This document shows positions 40,668-50,232 of a DNA stretch of 64,000 nucleotides, piece by piece (within the stretch, counting starts at the first letter, position 1; every line of letters begins with the position of its first letter). Both the position numbers and the translations under genes were made by a program. The notes beneath the pieces are model-generated. The model made no database searches, was not told where the DNA came from, and was given only the letters and a program-made list of their open reading frames with translations. Source of the DNA: an uncultured Prevotellaceae bacterium (GTDB lineage Bacteria > Bacteroidota > Bacteroidia > Bacteroidales > Muribaculaceae); the NCBI GenBank assembly GCA_905210415.1, contig CAJLWM010000005.1, positions 5,218 through 69,217 of the forward strand. Reading direction: 5' to 3'.

Positions 40668-41276
40668 ATGTCAAAAAATAAAAAACATAACGAAGATACA
40701 GACGAACAAAAGATAAACAACACTCAAGAGACTGAAAACGCTGCAGAAGAAACCACTAAACAGGCTGAGGCTAACGAGGCTAACGAAGCTACCGAAAAAG
40801 AGGAAGCTAAAGAGCCTACGCCAGAAGAAACTATTGCCGACCTCAACAAACAACTCGAAGAGTCGAAGAAGGAATACCTCTTCCTCATGGCTGAGTTTGA
40901 CAACTTCCGCAAGCGCACTCTTCGCGAAAAGGCAGAACTTATTCGCAACGGAGCCGAAAAAGCATTGGGCGACATCCTCCCTATTGTCGACGACTTTGAA
41001 CGCGCTGTAAAAGCCAACGAAAAAGCCGACGACATCAACGCTGTGAAAGAAGGTTTCGGCTTGATTTACAATAAATTCATCAAATATCTTGAGAAAAACC
41101 AAGTGAAGGCTATGGAATCAACTGGCAACGACTTTGATACCGAACTTCACGAGGCTGTCACCACATTCCCTGTCGACGACGAGGCTAAGAAAGGCAAAGT
41201 GATTGATACTGTACTCACTGGCTACACCATCAACGACAAGGTTTTGCGTCACGCTAAAGTGGTGGTAGGTCAATAA
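40668..41276 (+). CDS. grpE: Nucleotide exchange factor GrpE
   Basis: Co-chaperone that releases ADP from DnaK, 202 residues. The first 60 residues are acidic and disordered, then a long coiled coil (about 60-110, EYLFLMAEFDNFRKRTLREK) and the C-terminal beta-wing domain (DFDTELHEAVTTFP). Thirty bases upstream of dnaJ. dnaK is not in the window. The ORF is intact. Confidence 0.96.
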   Translation: MSKNKKHNEDTDEQKINNTQETENAAEETTKQAEANEANEATEKEEAKEPTPEETIADLNKQLEESKKEYLFLMAEFDNFRKRTLREKAELIRNGAEKALGDILPIVDDFERAVKANEKADDINAVKEGFGLIYNKFIKYLEKNQVKAMESTGNDFDTELHEAVTTFPVDDEAKKGKVIDTVLTGYTINDKVLRHAKVVVGQ

Positions 41277-41305
41277 TTCATTATTTGATGTAAATACGCA
41301 TTGAT

Positions 41306-42484
41306 ATGGCAGAAAAAAGAGATTATTATGAAGTGCTTGGCGTAAGCAAAAACGCCACTGACGACGAATTGAAGAAAGCCTACCGCAAGGTGGCTATGAA
41401 ATATCACCCTGACCGACAAACTGATAAAAGCGACGCCGAGAAGAAGGAAGCCGAAGAGAAATTCAAGGAGGCTGCCGAAGCTTATAGTGTGCTTAGCGAT
41501 AAGGACAAACGCGCTCGCTACGACCAGTTTGGTCACGCAGGCATGAGCGGAGCCGGCGCTGGAGGTTTCGGTGGCGGATTTACCGACATCAACGACATTT
41601 TCTCGCACTTTGGCGACATCTTCGGTGGCGCCGGAGGATTTGGCGGCTTCAGCAGTTTTGGTGGCGCTCGCGGCGGCAGCCGTGGTCGTAAAGTAAACCG
41701 TGGCACCGACCTTCGCGTGCGCGTTCGTGTCAACCTTAAAGAGGTGGCTCACGGCGTGGAGAAGAAACTCAAAATACCAAGAATGGTGGCTTGCCCCGAC
41801 TGTAAAGGCACTGGCGCTAAAAACGGCACTGAATTCACTACTTGTTCTCATTGCCACGGCACCGGTGTAATCACCAAGGTGCAACAAACATTCCTCGGCG
41901 CTATGCAGACACAAACCACCTGTCCTAACTGTAAAGGCGAGGGCAAAATCATCAAAGAGAAATGCCCATCGTGCGGCGGCGTAGGTCTTGAACGCAAAGA
42001 CCAAGTGGTGAGCGTAAACATCCCAGCCGGTGTAGCCGACGGCATGATGCTGAGAATGCAAGGATATGGCAACGATGCTCGCGGTGGTGGCATCCCTGGC
42101 GACTTGATTATCCAAATTGAAGAAGAACCAGATAAGGAATTGCAACGCGATGGCGAAGACTTGATCTACAACCTTATGCTCGACTTCCCTACCGCTGTGT
42201 TTGGCGGAAAGGTAGAAGTGCCTACCGTTGATGGCAGAGTGCGCGTCACCATCGAGCCGGGCACACAACCTGGCAAGGTGCTGCGTCTGCGCAGCAAGGG
42301 TCTTCCTTCACCTAACGGATATGGCAACGGCGATATGCTTATAAACATCATGGTGTATGTGCCTGAGCATCTTAATAACGACGAACGTCGCGCTATAGAA
42401 TCGCTCCGTGACTCTGAAAACATCAAACCATCAGAATCTACCAAGCAACGTCTATTCGACCGTCTCCGTCACATTTTTGACTAA
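41306..42484 (+). CDS. dnaJ: Chaperone DnaJ
   Basis: Full type I Hsp40, 392 residues. J-domain with HPD (KYHPDRQ, about 30-36), Gly/Phe-rich linker (about 75-125), four zinc motifs [24 protein letters not shown] and CPSCGGVG, then the substrate-binding beta domains. Stimulates DnaK ATPase. Forms an operon with grpE that ends at the terminator 42514-42552. Confidence 0.97.
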   Translation: MAEKRDYYEVLGVSKNATDDELKKAYRKVAMKYHPDRQTDKSDAEKKEAEEKFKEAAEAYSVLSDKDKRARYDQFGHAGMSGAGAGGFGGGFTDINDIFSHFGDIFGGAGGFGGFSSFGGARGGSRGRKVNRGTDLRVRVRVNLKEVAHGVEKKLKIPRMVACPDCKGTGAKNGTEFTTCSHCHGTGVITKVQQTFLGAMQTQTTCPNCKGEGKIIKEKCPSCGGVGLERKDQVVSVNIPAGVADGMMLRMQGYGNDARGGGIPGDLIIQIEEEPDKELQRDGEDLIYNLMLDFPTAVFGGKVEVPTVDGRVRVTIEPGTQPGKVLRLRSKGLPSPNGYGNGDMLINIMVYVPEHLNNDERRAIESLRDSENIKPSESTKQRLFDRLRHIFD

Positions 42485-42513
42485 CAAAACGAAAATCTTT
42501 TCATAAAAGTTTA

Positions 42514-42552
42514 GGGGCTTTGGCCGGAAAATCCGACCAAAGCCCCTTTTTT
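42514..42552 (+). terminator. Rho-independent terminator of grpE-dnaJ
   Basis: GGGGCTTTGG pairs with CCAAAGCCCC, with an inner CGG/CCG, followed by six T. Confidence 0.92.
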
Positions 42553-42573
42553 CGGCTGTGACATAAAAGTTGA

Positions 42574-42613
42574 CAAAAAAGGATGCCGCAGACTTTGGCG
42601 TCATACGGCATCC
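42574..42613 (-). terminator. Rho-independent terminator of the giant T9SS gene
   Basis: Read on the minus strand, GGATGCCG pairs with CGGCATCC and is followed by six T. It lies back to back with the dnaJ terminator. Confidence 0.9.
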
Positions 42614-42671
42614 CTCATCAGCAACGACTGCCACAATGAGCAGCAATCAGTTGCATCGTATACTTAAGTTA

Positions 42672-45600
42672 TTACATCTTCACGAATTGCTTCTTAACAA
42701 CTCCGTTTGCAGTGTTCACTTGCACCACATATACGCCGCTTGCAAGGTCGCTCACGTCGATTGTGCCGTCTTCCAATTGATAGTTGCCCACCATTTGTCC
42801 GCTTACCGAGTAAACCACAACATTTGCACTTGTAGCACCATCAATGTGAAGAACGTCAACTGTAGGCACAGGATAGATGTTCACTCCGCCCATTTCCACG
42901 TCCTTAATGCCTGATGGCTTAGAAGCGCCAAGATTGTCGAATGCCACGTAGCTTGGCACGCCTGATTGGCTTGCAGCCACACTCACATTAATCTTAGTGA
43001 CAGCGCCGAGTGTGCTAAGGTCAACCCACTTCCAATCCTTCACGATGTAGTGGTCAGCCTCAGTTTCCGATCTGTAGTCAGCAAGATAATATTCAACTGT
43101 CTTAGTGGCGTTGTTTGCGTCGAAGCCTGTGAATACCACCTTGTAGTAGTCACCTGTCTTGAATGCCTTGGTGTAGCCATCACCCTTCTCCATGCTGCTA
43201 ACAGCATATGGAGTGTTGGTAACATACACACCGCTGATGATTTCGCCATCAACGTTGTTGGTCACTTCAATTCTTGGAGTTACGCCATAGTATTCGCCCA
43301 TGTAGTATGACACTGCATAGCCGTCGCTGCCATCTACGCCACCACCCACGATATTGCGATATTGATCGCTAAGCGCGGTGAATGTGTTTTGCTTGCTGTT
43401 GGCATATGCAAAGCCACTCCATGAATCCCAAGAAGTATTCTTGTTGTTGATAAATGCAAACGAACCGCTATAGAAGGTGTTGTCGCCATCACCGTCGCCG
43501 TTCCAATAAGATTCGGTGTTCAAATAGTTGTCGTCGAATGTTGCATTCACCATAGCGCCAGAAACGTATACTGCAGTCTTAGCCTTGAGCCATTGTCCAT
43601 CCTTGCTTGTAACCTTAACGGTATACTGGCTTGTGTGTGATGGAGTGACAGTGAGCTTAGCGTCTGTGCCAATCACCTCGTTCATCTGGTTGCGCCACTC
43701 ATAAGTGTAAGGAGCGTCGCCGCCATCTACAGTTGGTTCGATTGTGCAGCTTGCGCCAGCATCAATCATGTCATATATGCTTGTCAATTCAAGCGTAAGA
43801 GCAGGAATATCGCGAGCAGTAGTGATTTCTGCAGATGCCACTACAGCCGATTGCACATCGAGTGCACTTACCACCATGAAGTATGCCTTATAAGCAGTGC
43901 TTTCGGTGAGCGAATTGAATGTAGAAGACACCTCGGTGTTTTCAGTGCATTCCACAGCCTTCACTGCGAGCAATTCTTCTGCTGTAGGAGCAGCCTCTTC
44001 GCTCTTGACAAGTTTAGCGTAAAGTTTGCCACCAACGGTCCACTTAGTCTTAACATTGATAGATTCCTTAGTTACCAAGCCAGCCACTGGATAGCCCTCA
44101 ACAATCTCAGGTGTTTCCACCTTGATTTCCTCAAATTCATAAGCACCGATTGTTGGAGCAGTAGTGCTACGTGCCTTGCCTCTAAAGTCTACTGTGACAT
44201 CGGCCATTGGTTGAGCCTTCTGCATATTGCCGGCAGAATTGAGACGTAGGTCGGTTTCACTCAAGAAATCAGCCTTCTCAACGAAACTTGTAGCATCGCC
44301 TGTGAGCGTAACATATTCCTCAAGATTAGCAGCCATATCCTTAACGAGAGCGCCCGATGCGAAGTAATATGCATTGTTTTTGAATGTGATACCCTTCACA
44401 TAGTCTTTTTCGTTGAAATACAACGCACCCTTACCGCTATTGCAATCGCTTTGCAACAAGTTGTTTGCAATAGTCACGTTTGTGAGATCCAAATACTTCG
44501 CAGAACCACCGATAAAGAATGCATATCCAGCGTTACCACTCACTCTCGCCGTGTTGTAAAGAAGCTTGATGTTCTTACATTCCACAGAGATGTAGAGCGC
44601 CGAAGTCATATCGGTTGGAGAACTTACAATAGATATCACATTGTTGTATACCATTGCTGGCTCAGCCTGGGTGCCGAAGCATTCACGCAAATAAATGCCA
44701 TTGCTATAGTATGGTTGGCTATTGTAGACATAATTGTTCTTAACGATAAACTTGCCTACACAACGATACAAGTCAAAACCTGCATAGCTTGTCTTTTCGG
44801 TCTTGGTAGAAATCACGCGGTTGCCTTCGATAAGAGCATCGGCCTCAGAAACCACATACACACCCTTAGAACCAGCGTCGGTGATAGTGTTGTTTCTCAC
44901 TACCAATCCACGCTCTTTTGTGAGCGAAACAAAGTTGGTTCCGCCCAAATAAAGTGCTATATATCCACCCTCAAGCGAGCAGTCTTCGATGGTCATATAG
45001 TCGTTGTTCTTGCCTTCTTCATTGATTGATTCAGCCTGAACAAGGTTGATGCCCTTATAACCTGTCTTCACGGTTTCGGCCTTCACCACGCAGTTCTTCA
45101 AAGTGAAGTGACGGCTTTGATTGTAGACTTGCATTGCCATTGGATAAGACTGGCTTTCTGGGATAAGGCTAAGAGCCTCTACGGTTACATATGGAGTGTT
45201 TTCCACAGCAAACATACCCAATTTGTGAACACCATAAGCAGGTTCGCTATAGCCACCACCTGTGATGATCACACCATCGCGGTTGCCAGACTTCGAAACG
45301 AACTTGATAGGATGTTCTTCGCTTGTGCCTTCAACGTTCTTCACATAGATGTTTTCTCTGTATGTGCCATCTTCAATCTTAAATGTCACAGCACCTTCCA
45401 CGCCGTCGCCAAGAGCAGCCACAGCCTGTTCAAATGTAGCATAGTCGGCATCAGATGAAGCACCGATAGTATATTCACCCTTGAAACCTTGCTTGATTGT
45501 GCGAGAAGCAGCTTCTGAAGTAATCTTTTCAGCTTCTACCTCAGCACCATTCACGGTGAGCGATACGAGTTTCGCAACCACCACGTTGCCAGCGGCAGCG

Positions 45601-48600
45601 TCGGCCTTCAAGTCAACAGCAAACCAGAAGAAGTTGTCGCCAATATCTGCGATTTTGAGAGGCTCTGCAAGAGTGAACTCAACCTCACCGCCACTGCTGA
45701 TTTCTGTGGTTGAAGCCAATAAATTGTCGCGTAAGAAGTTGTTGGCGGCTGAAGTATAATACAAGCTTGCCTTAGTGATATCTTCTACGGCAGTAGTACC
45801 GGTTGTGACAAACTTAAATGAGTTTACGGTCATTGGATCCTTGTCACCAGCAACCACCACATTTGCCTTCACCAATTCGGCACCAGCAATGCCACGCACC
45901 ACGTTGCCCCTTTCAGTAGCAGCACCTGCAGTCACAGATGTAACGTTGAATGATTGCTTCTTGCGTACATCAATTTCAAGTTCAAAACCATCGAGCAGTG
46001 TTGAAGCGGTCTCTACTCTGATTGTCAAAGATCCGTCTTCCGCCTTTGAAGCAAGATTCACAGGACCATTTGTAGTACCAAAATATGTCTTAGTGCCAAG
46101 AAGGTTATCGGCATTCACTTCGCGACCGCTATAGATATACATCTTAGATGCGCCCATAGCAAATTGCTTAGCATTTACAGTCACTACAGCATCTTCCTCT
46201 TCAGGAACAAATGTTATAGTACCCTTGAAGTTCTTTGTGAACTTATCGTCAGGACCACCATCGTCGTAGAGCAACATCGGACGCTTCACCACATAGACAC
46301 CGTTGTCGCCCGACTTCATATTCATCATATTCTTAATAGTGCGAGAGCCTTCTGGGTCACCATTAGCAACATTGGTTTCACCCATATCGGTAGTGAGCAA
46401 TGTCAACTTAGCGTCGATTGAATCGCCGCTGATAGCGTTTTCTTTGACGTCAGCCATCACCCAGAGGTAATTGTTTTCGCTACGCAATGTCAACTCGCCA
46501 TTCACAGTGATTTTGCCATCGCCAAGCTCAGTTACGCTACCATAAGTAGTGGTAGCCTTCTCAAAATCGTTGTCGCCACCAGAGCTCAAGATTGTAATCT
46601 TATCCAACGACTTTTGAGTATCCTTGAGGTCGAGGCTGATCGACTTCAACACACGTTTGGTGAGTGTACCTTCGGTCTTAACCCTTACGCCAAGGAGCAC
46701 TTCATTCTTAGCGCCCGGAGTAACAGCCTTAACGCTTGGATGAGTTGCTTCAACTTCCTCGATAGTCATATCGTGGCTCTTATACTGCGTTACGTCGGCT
46801 TCCCAACCAGTAGCAGCATAGTAGCTTGATGTTGTGCTTGGGTTGAACTTGATTGTCATTGAGCCGTCGTCGGCATCAGAATAGAGTTTCTTGCCGGGGC
46901 CTTTCTTAGATTCGTCGAACGACGAAAGTTTCCACAACAACTTGTCGGCAGCTGTGGTCTTTCCGCTATACACTTCAAATACAGCGTGTGTGCCGTAAGA
47001 AGCCGAAGAAGAATATTCTACGTCAAATTTCGAGAATTCGATTGCTGCCACGTGTCCAGCCTCAGTTGGGGTGAACGTTACGATATAATCGGCATTCTCA
47101 TATTCATATTTGCTTGGATACAACTTGCTCTTGGTGTCGGTGAACTTCCAGTCGCCATACATCTTGTGAGAGTGGCTACCCTTTGTAGCATGGCAAACAT
47201 TTTCTACAGTGCGTACGGCCGACACTGCCTCAGCAGGAGTCTTTGCTTCAGCTGCAATAGTCATCGATTCAAAAACGAGGCCCAACTTATTGCCATTCAT
47301 TGCTGTTTCAGCCACATCGGCAACAACAGCAAAATAGTTATTGCCCTCAGGAAGCGCCTTTTCGCCATTTACTACCACCTTGCCGTCGGCAACAGTAGCC
47401 TCACCAAACAAATTGGTAGTGGCAAATTCGTCTTTTTCACCAAGGTAATATACTTTCACCTTAGAGATCAACGAAGCATCAGTGCCATCAGCCACTTTCA
47501 AGTTTACAGCCGAAACCTTCAAAGGATTAGAAACGTTGTCGGTCACAGCATTCACTGTAAACATTTGCTGATTTTCATCGCCGGCTGCCACATTTGCACC
47601 CTCAGCAGCAGTAACATTGAAGCTTGCCAACTTCATATCGCCAGGAACGAATTGCGAAACAATTGCTTCCCAACCCTGAGCAGGCACGCCAGTGGTGCTT
47701 ACCAATGTTACGGTAAGAGCGCCATCGTCAGCTGTAGATTTCACCACTTTTGCCTCTTTGAGCAAAGTGCAGAGCAGATTTTTCTCAACGGCTTCCTTGC
47801 CATTGTAGATTTTCAAAACATCGTTCAAGCCTGTTGACGAAGTGTTGAAAATCGCCAACTTAGTGAAGTCAATCTTCACCTTTTTACCAGAAGTTGCTGG
47901 CACGAATGTAATAGTACCAGTGAATTTTGATGAGATTTTTCCATCAATACCACCGTCGTCGTAGAACTTAGCATCTTCGTCGATAGTGAATGTAGTGGCT
48001 TGCGATGGCATAAGAATCACATTGTCTACAGCCACAGCCGAGCCTGTTTCGGTCAGAGGAGTGCGTGCTTCACCAGCCACCTTCACCGAAGCAAGCTTCA
48101 ACGAAGGTATTTCGCCTGATGCATCAGGGAGAACGTCGGCAACAACAAAGAAGTTGTTGTCCTTGCTGCTCAGTGTATAGTCTTTCACACTTAGTTTGTC
48201 GCCCACGGTTGCAGCAGTAGCCACGAGATTGTCGTCAGACACCTTCTTGCTATAGAGGCGAATGTTTTTCACTTGCGTTGAGCCAACCAGTGCGCCGCAA
48301 TCGATAGTGAGATCGTTGAGCGTAAGCGCTTCTTGCGAGCCATCAGTCACCACGTTCGCTCCAAAGATAGTCACATCCTTTGCACCACGTGTCACAGGAT
48401 TGAGACCTTCAATCACGCCAGCGCTAACAAATTCCATTGGCTTTGGAGAAGAGCTTGAGATTGTAGCCTTCCAACCCTTGCAATTGTTTGCACTGCCTTT
48501 ACAGTAATAAAGCACGGATAGTTGTCCGGATGTGGCGGTATACGTCAATCCAGCTGTGCTTCCACTCACTTCCGCTAAATAGTCATCTTTGATTTTTGAT

Positions 48601-48905
48601 GAATACGAGGCAAACTCGGCATCACCATCATAGATGTAAAGTTTAGCAGCACCTTGCAAATCAAGTTCATCGAATGTGATTGTCAATTGTTCGCCCGCAT
48701 TTTTAGGCACGAAGCGCACATAACCAGCAAAATACGTTGGAGCAACACCAGTTGGGCCACCCATGTCGTAGAATGTCAGTTCTGAATCAACAACCTTTTC
48801 TCCGATGAAGCCGTCTTTCTTCGGCATTGTATAGTCTTCTGCCATTGCCGCAAAACTGAGGCACATCATGCAGACTACCAACAATAGATGTAAAATTCTT
48901 TTCAT
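42672..48905 (-). CDS. Giant T9SS-exported protein with four CUB-like modules and a beta-helix
   Basis: 2077 residues. Signal peptide about 1-22. Four times a CUB-like domain (starts near 33, 305, 575 and 875; marks FYDDGGIDGKISSKFTGTIT and LYDDGGPDDKFTKNFKGTIT) is followed by a beta domain resembling the N-terminal domain of BNR-repeat sialidases (NNYFAVVADV, NNYLWVMADV, DNFFWFAVDL). Then a right-handed beta-helix (about 1150-1590, from ADYATFEQAVAALGDG), an Fn3/Ig-like stretch (about 1590-1720), an unassigned domain and a T9SS type A C-terminal signal (from GVNIYPVPT, ending VKKQFVKM). It should be a surface or secreted protein. No catalytic motif is recognised. The only transcript signal upstream is a cobalamin riboswitch (49120-49327), so it is probably B12-regulated. 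Confidence 0.9.
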   Translation of the reverse strand: MKRILHLLLVVCMMCLSFAAMAEDYTMPKKDGFIGEKVVDSELTFYDMGGPTGVAPTYFAGYVRFVPKNAGEQLTITFDELDLQGAAKLYIYDGDAEFASYSSKIKDDYLAEVSGSTAGLTYTATSGQLSVLYYCKGSANNCKGWKATISSSSPKPMEFVSAGVIEGLNPVTRGAKDVTIFGANVVTDGSQEALTLNDLTIDCGALVGSTQVKNIRLYSKKVSDDNLVATAATVGDKLSVKDYTLSSKDNNFFVVADVLPDASGEIPSLKLASVKVAGEARTPLTETGSAVAVDNVILMPSQATTFTIDEDAKFYDDGGIDGKISSKFTGTITFVPATSGKKVKIDFTKLAIFNTSSTGLNDVLKIYNGKEAVEKNLLCTLLKEAKVVKSTADDGALTVTLVSTTGVPAQGWEAIVSQFVPGDMKLASFNVTAAEGANVAAGDENQQMFTVNAVTDNVSNPLKVSAVNLKVADGTDASLISKVKVYYLGEKDEFATTNLFGEATVADGKVVVNGEKALPEGNNYFAVVADVAETAMNGNKLGLVFESMTIAAEAKTPAEAVSAVRTVENVCHATKGSHSHKMYGDWKFTDTKSKLYPSKYEYENADYIVTFTPTEAGHVAAIEFSKFDVEYSSSASYGTHAVFEVYSGKTTAADKLLWKLSSFDESKKGPGKKLYSDADDGSMTIKFNPSTTSSYYAATGWEADVTQYKSHDMTIEEVEATHPSVKAVTPGAKNEVLLGVRVKTEGTLTKRVLKSISLDLKDTQKSLDKITILSSGGDNDFEKATTTYGSVTELGDGKITVNGELTLRSENNYLWVMADVKENAISGDSIDAKLTLLTTDMGETNVANGDPEGSRTIKNMMNMKSGDNGVYVVKRPMLLYDDGGPDDKFTKNFKGTITFVPEEEDAVVTVNAKQFAMGASKMYIYSGREVNADNLLGTKTYFGTTNGPVNLASKAEDGSLTIRVETASTLLDGFELEIDVRKKQSFNVTSVTAGAATERGNVVRGIAGAELVKANVVVAGDKDPMTVNSFKFVTTGTTAVEDITKASLYYTSAANNFLRDNLLASTTEISSGGEVEFTLAEPLKIADIGDNFFWFAVDLKADAAAGNVVVAKLVSLTVNGAEVEAEKITSEAASRTIKQGFKGEYTIGASSDADYATFEQAVAALGDGVEGAVTFKIEDGTYRENIYVKNVEGTSEEHPIKFVSKSGNRDGVIITGGGYSEPAYGVHKLGMFAVENTPYVTVEALSLIPESQSYPMAMQVYNQSRHFTLKNCVVKAETVKTGYKGINLVQAESINEEGKNNDYMTIEDCSLEGGYIALYLGGTNFVSLTKERGLVVRNNTITDAGSKGVYVVSEADALIEGNRVISTKTEKTSYAGFDLYRCVGKFIVKNNYVYNSQPYYSNGIYLRECFGTQAEPAMVYNNVISIVSSPTDMTSALYISVECKNIKLLYNTARVSGNAGYAFFIGGSAKYLDLTNVTIANNLLQSDCNSGKGALYFNEKDYVKGITFKNNAYYFASGALVKDMAANLEEYVTLTGDATSFVEKADFLSETDLRLNSAGNMQKAQPMADVTVDFRGKARSTTAPTIGAYEFEEIKVETPEIVEGYPVAGLVTKESINVKTKWTVGGKLYAKLVKSEEAAPTAEELLAVKAVECTENTEVSSTFNSLTESTAYKAYFMVVSALDVQSAVVASAEITTARDIPALTLELTSIYDMIDAGASCTIEPTVDGGDAPYTYEWRNQMNEVIGTDAKLTVTPSHTSQYTVKVTSKDGQWLKAKTAVYVSGAMVNATFDDNYLNTESYWNGDGDGDNTFYSGSFAFINNKNTSWDSWSGFAYANSKQNTFTALSDQYRNIVGGGVDGSDGYAVSYYMGEYYGVTPRIEVTNNVDGEIISGVYVTNTPYAVSSMEKGDGYTKAFKTGDYYKVVFTGFDANNATKTVEYYLADYRSETEADHYIVKDWKWVDLSTLGAVTKINVSVAASQSGVPSYVAFDNLGASKPSGIKDVEMGGVNIYPVPTVDVLHIDGATSANVVVYSVSGQMVGNYQLEDGTIDVSDLASGVYVVQVNTANGVVKKQFVKM

Positions 48906-49119
48906 CTTTCTGTTAATTAAGTTAATAAATTAGTTATAAAATATTTGTTTTAATTGTTTACAACATATTTTATCGACTACTTTTCCGCTTAATCAACAGC
49001 AGAGATGCACTGAATACGTGTCAACTTCCACGCCTTTACGCTAAAAGCCTTTGTGAAAATCAATCAGAAAACCATATAACAGGCAGCCGCCCCATTCCTC
49101 GAGGGCAAAAGCAGTCCAA

Positions 49120-49327
49120 TACACCATTGGCAGGTCTTCTGACTTTGCTCAGCCTTATTGTTTCGGTACCTTCCCACCGCCTTTATAGATAGGCGACAGT
49201 GGCTTCCATGCCAAAACAGGCTTTTTTCATTTACGGAGCATCACAGCAGCGGGTCTGTTCGGGTTTTTCACCTCGATTCCCTTTTCAGCAACATGGGTTG
49301 GATTCCCCACGTATGCCACCAAAGTGC
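49120..49327 (-). ncRNA. Cobalamin (B12) riboswitch
   Basis: Read on the minus strand: the core AAAAGGGAATCGAGGTGAAA, then GACCCGCTGCTGTGATGC, the GCCACTGTCG segment with GGTGGGAAGG, and the B12 box GTCAGAAGACCTGCC (49129-49143). These appear in the order and spacing of the cobalamin aptamer. The end of the aptamer is about 215 bases before the ATG of the giant T9SS gene, the only gene it can serve. No clear intrinsic terminator lies between them, so translational control is likelier. Confidence 0.9.
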
Positions 49328-49337
49328 TTATATACGT

Positions 49338-49401
49338 TAACCCAATTCGGGCATTAGGGCTTGATTACTACATCTACAGTCTAATGCCCGATTTGGGTTT
49401 A
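49338..49401. repeat. Palindromic element, copy 2 (short form)
   Basis: TAACCCAATTCGGGCATTAG (49338-49357) is inverted at 49381-49401, with one mismatch and one indel. The 23-base centre differs from copy 1 at 36111-36300, but the left end shares GGGCTTGA with it. It can form a strong hairpin. It lies directly between a promoter box and the cobalamin riboswitch, so it would form the 5' end of that transcript. Confidence 0.8.
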
Positions 49402-49402
49402 G

Positions 49403-49410
49403 CAAAGATA
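49403..49410 (-). promoter_or_regulatory. -7 promoter box for the riboswitch-giant gene transcript
   Basis: TATCTTTG on the minus strand. The start of transcription would fall in the right arm of the palindromic element. Confidence 0.5.
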
Positions 49411-49433
49411 CTAACATTTTTCCAATATACAGC

Positions 49434-49469
49434 AAAAAAGGCAGGAGCAAATAAAAATTCACCCCTGCC
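49434..49469 (-). terminator. Rho-independent terminator of the argS-BI-1 unit
   Basis: GGCAGG pairs with CCTGCC on the minus strand and is followed by six T. It separates the BI-1 gene from the riboswitch transcript. Confidence 0.8.
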
Positions 49470-49499
49470 AACCTTATTGTTGTAATTAGTCGTCTGTTT

Positions 49500-50204
49500 T
49501 TATTTACGATCGTTTCCGAAGAAGCGCAGCAAATATATGAACAAGTTCACAAAGTCGAGATACAATTCCAATGCGCCGATTGTGGCCAATCGCTTCACAT
49601 CATCACCCTCGGCATGCGCTGCCGCAGCCTTAATCTTCTGAGTATCCCACGCGGTGAGGCCAATAAACACAAGCACACCCACAAAGCTGATTAGCCACTC
49701 CATTGGTTGACTCTTAAGGAAGATATTCACCACCGAGCAAATAATCAAGCCTAAGAACCCCATTATAAGCAATGATCCCATCTTCGACAAATCGTTGCTC
49801 GTGAAATATCCATACACGCTCATTGCGCCAAACACGCCGGCTGTGATAAAGAATGTGTTGGCAATCGACGTTGCTGTATAAACAAGCAATATCGAGGCAA
49901 ACACCACGCCCGTAAGTACGCTATACAGATAAAAGAGCAATGATGCTGTGATGGTACTCATCTTTTGCAAGCGACCCAAAAGCGAAATCACCACTATAAC
50001 TTGTGAAATCAGCAAACCCACAAATACCATCGGCTTACCGTAGATCAACATCAGCAAAGTCTCGTTTGACGTAACATACATTGATGTCACGGCTGTAACG
50101 AGCATAGCAAGCAGCATCTTCACATACACAAGACGCATCACCTTGTTGACGTTTGTGGCAACTTTCTCCACAGAAGAAACGCCATAACCATAATCTTCGT
50201 TCAT
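49500..50204 (-). CDS. Bax inhibitor-1/YccA family membrane protein
   Basis: 234 residues with seven predicted membrane helices after a short cytoplasmic N-terminus. The family mark is the C-terminal GLTAWDTQKIKAAAAHAEGDD segment, where conserved Asp residues form a pH-sensing pair in the BsYetJ homologue, a calcium leak channel. The role in bacteria is otherwise unsettled (YccA modulates FtsH in E. coli). It starts 28 bases after argS on the same strand. Confidence 0.92.
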   Translation of the reverse strand: MNEDYGYGVSSVEKVATNVNKVMRLVYVKMLLAMLVTAVTSMYVTSNETLLMLIYGKPMVFVGLLISQVIVVISLLGRLQKMSTITASLLFYLYSVLTGVVFASILLVYTATSIANTFFITAGVFGAMSVYGYFTSNDLSKMGSLLIMGFLGLIICSVVNIFLKSQPMEWLISFVGVLVFIGLTAWDTQKIKAAAAHAEGDDVKRLATIGALELYLDFVNLFIYLLRFFGNDRK

Positions 50205-50232
50205 GATATACTCCTTTCTTTAAATAATGTCA

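Noticed and set aside
41270..42268. 332-codon open frame antisense to dnaJ
   Set aside because: A shadow frame; dnaJ on the other strand is complete with all four zinc motifs.
49158..49340. 60-codon open frame on the plus strand
   Set aside because: It runs antisense through the cobalamin riboswitch and has no protein features.
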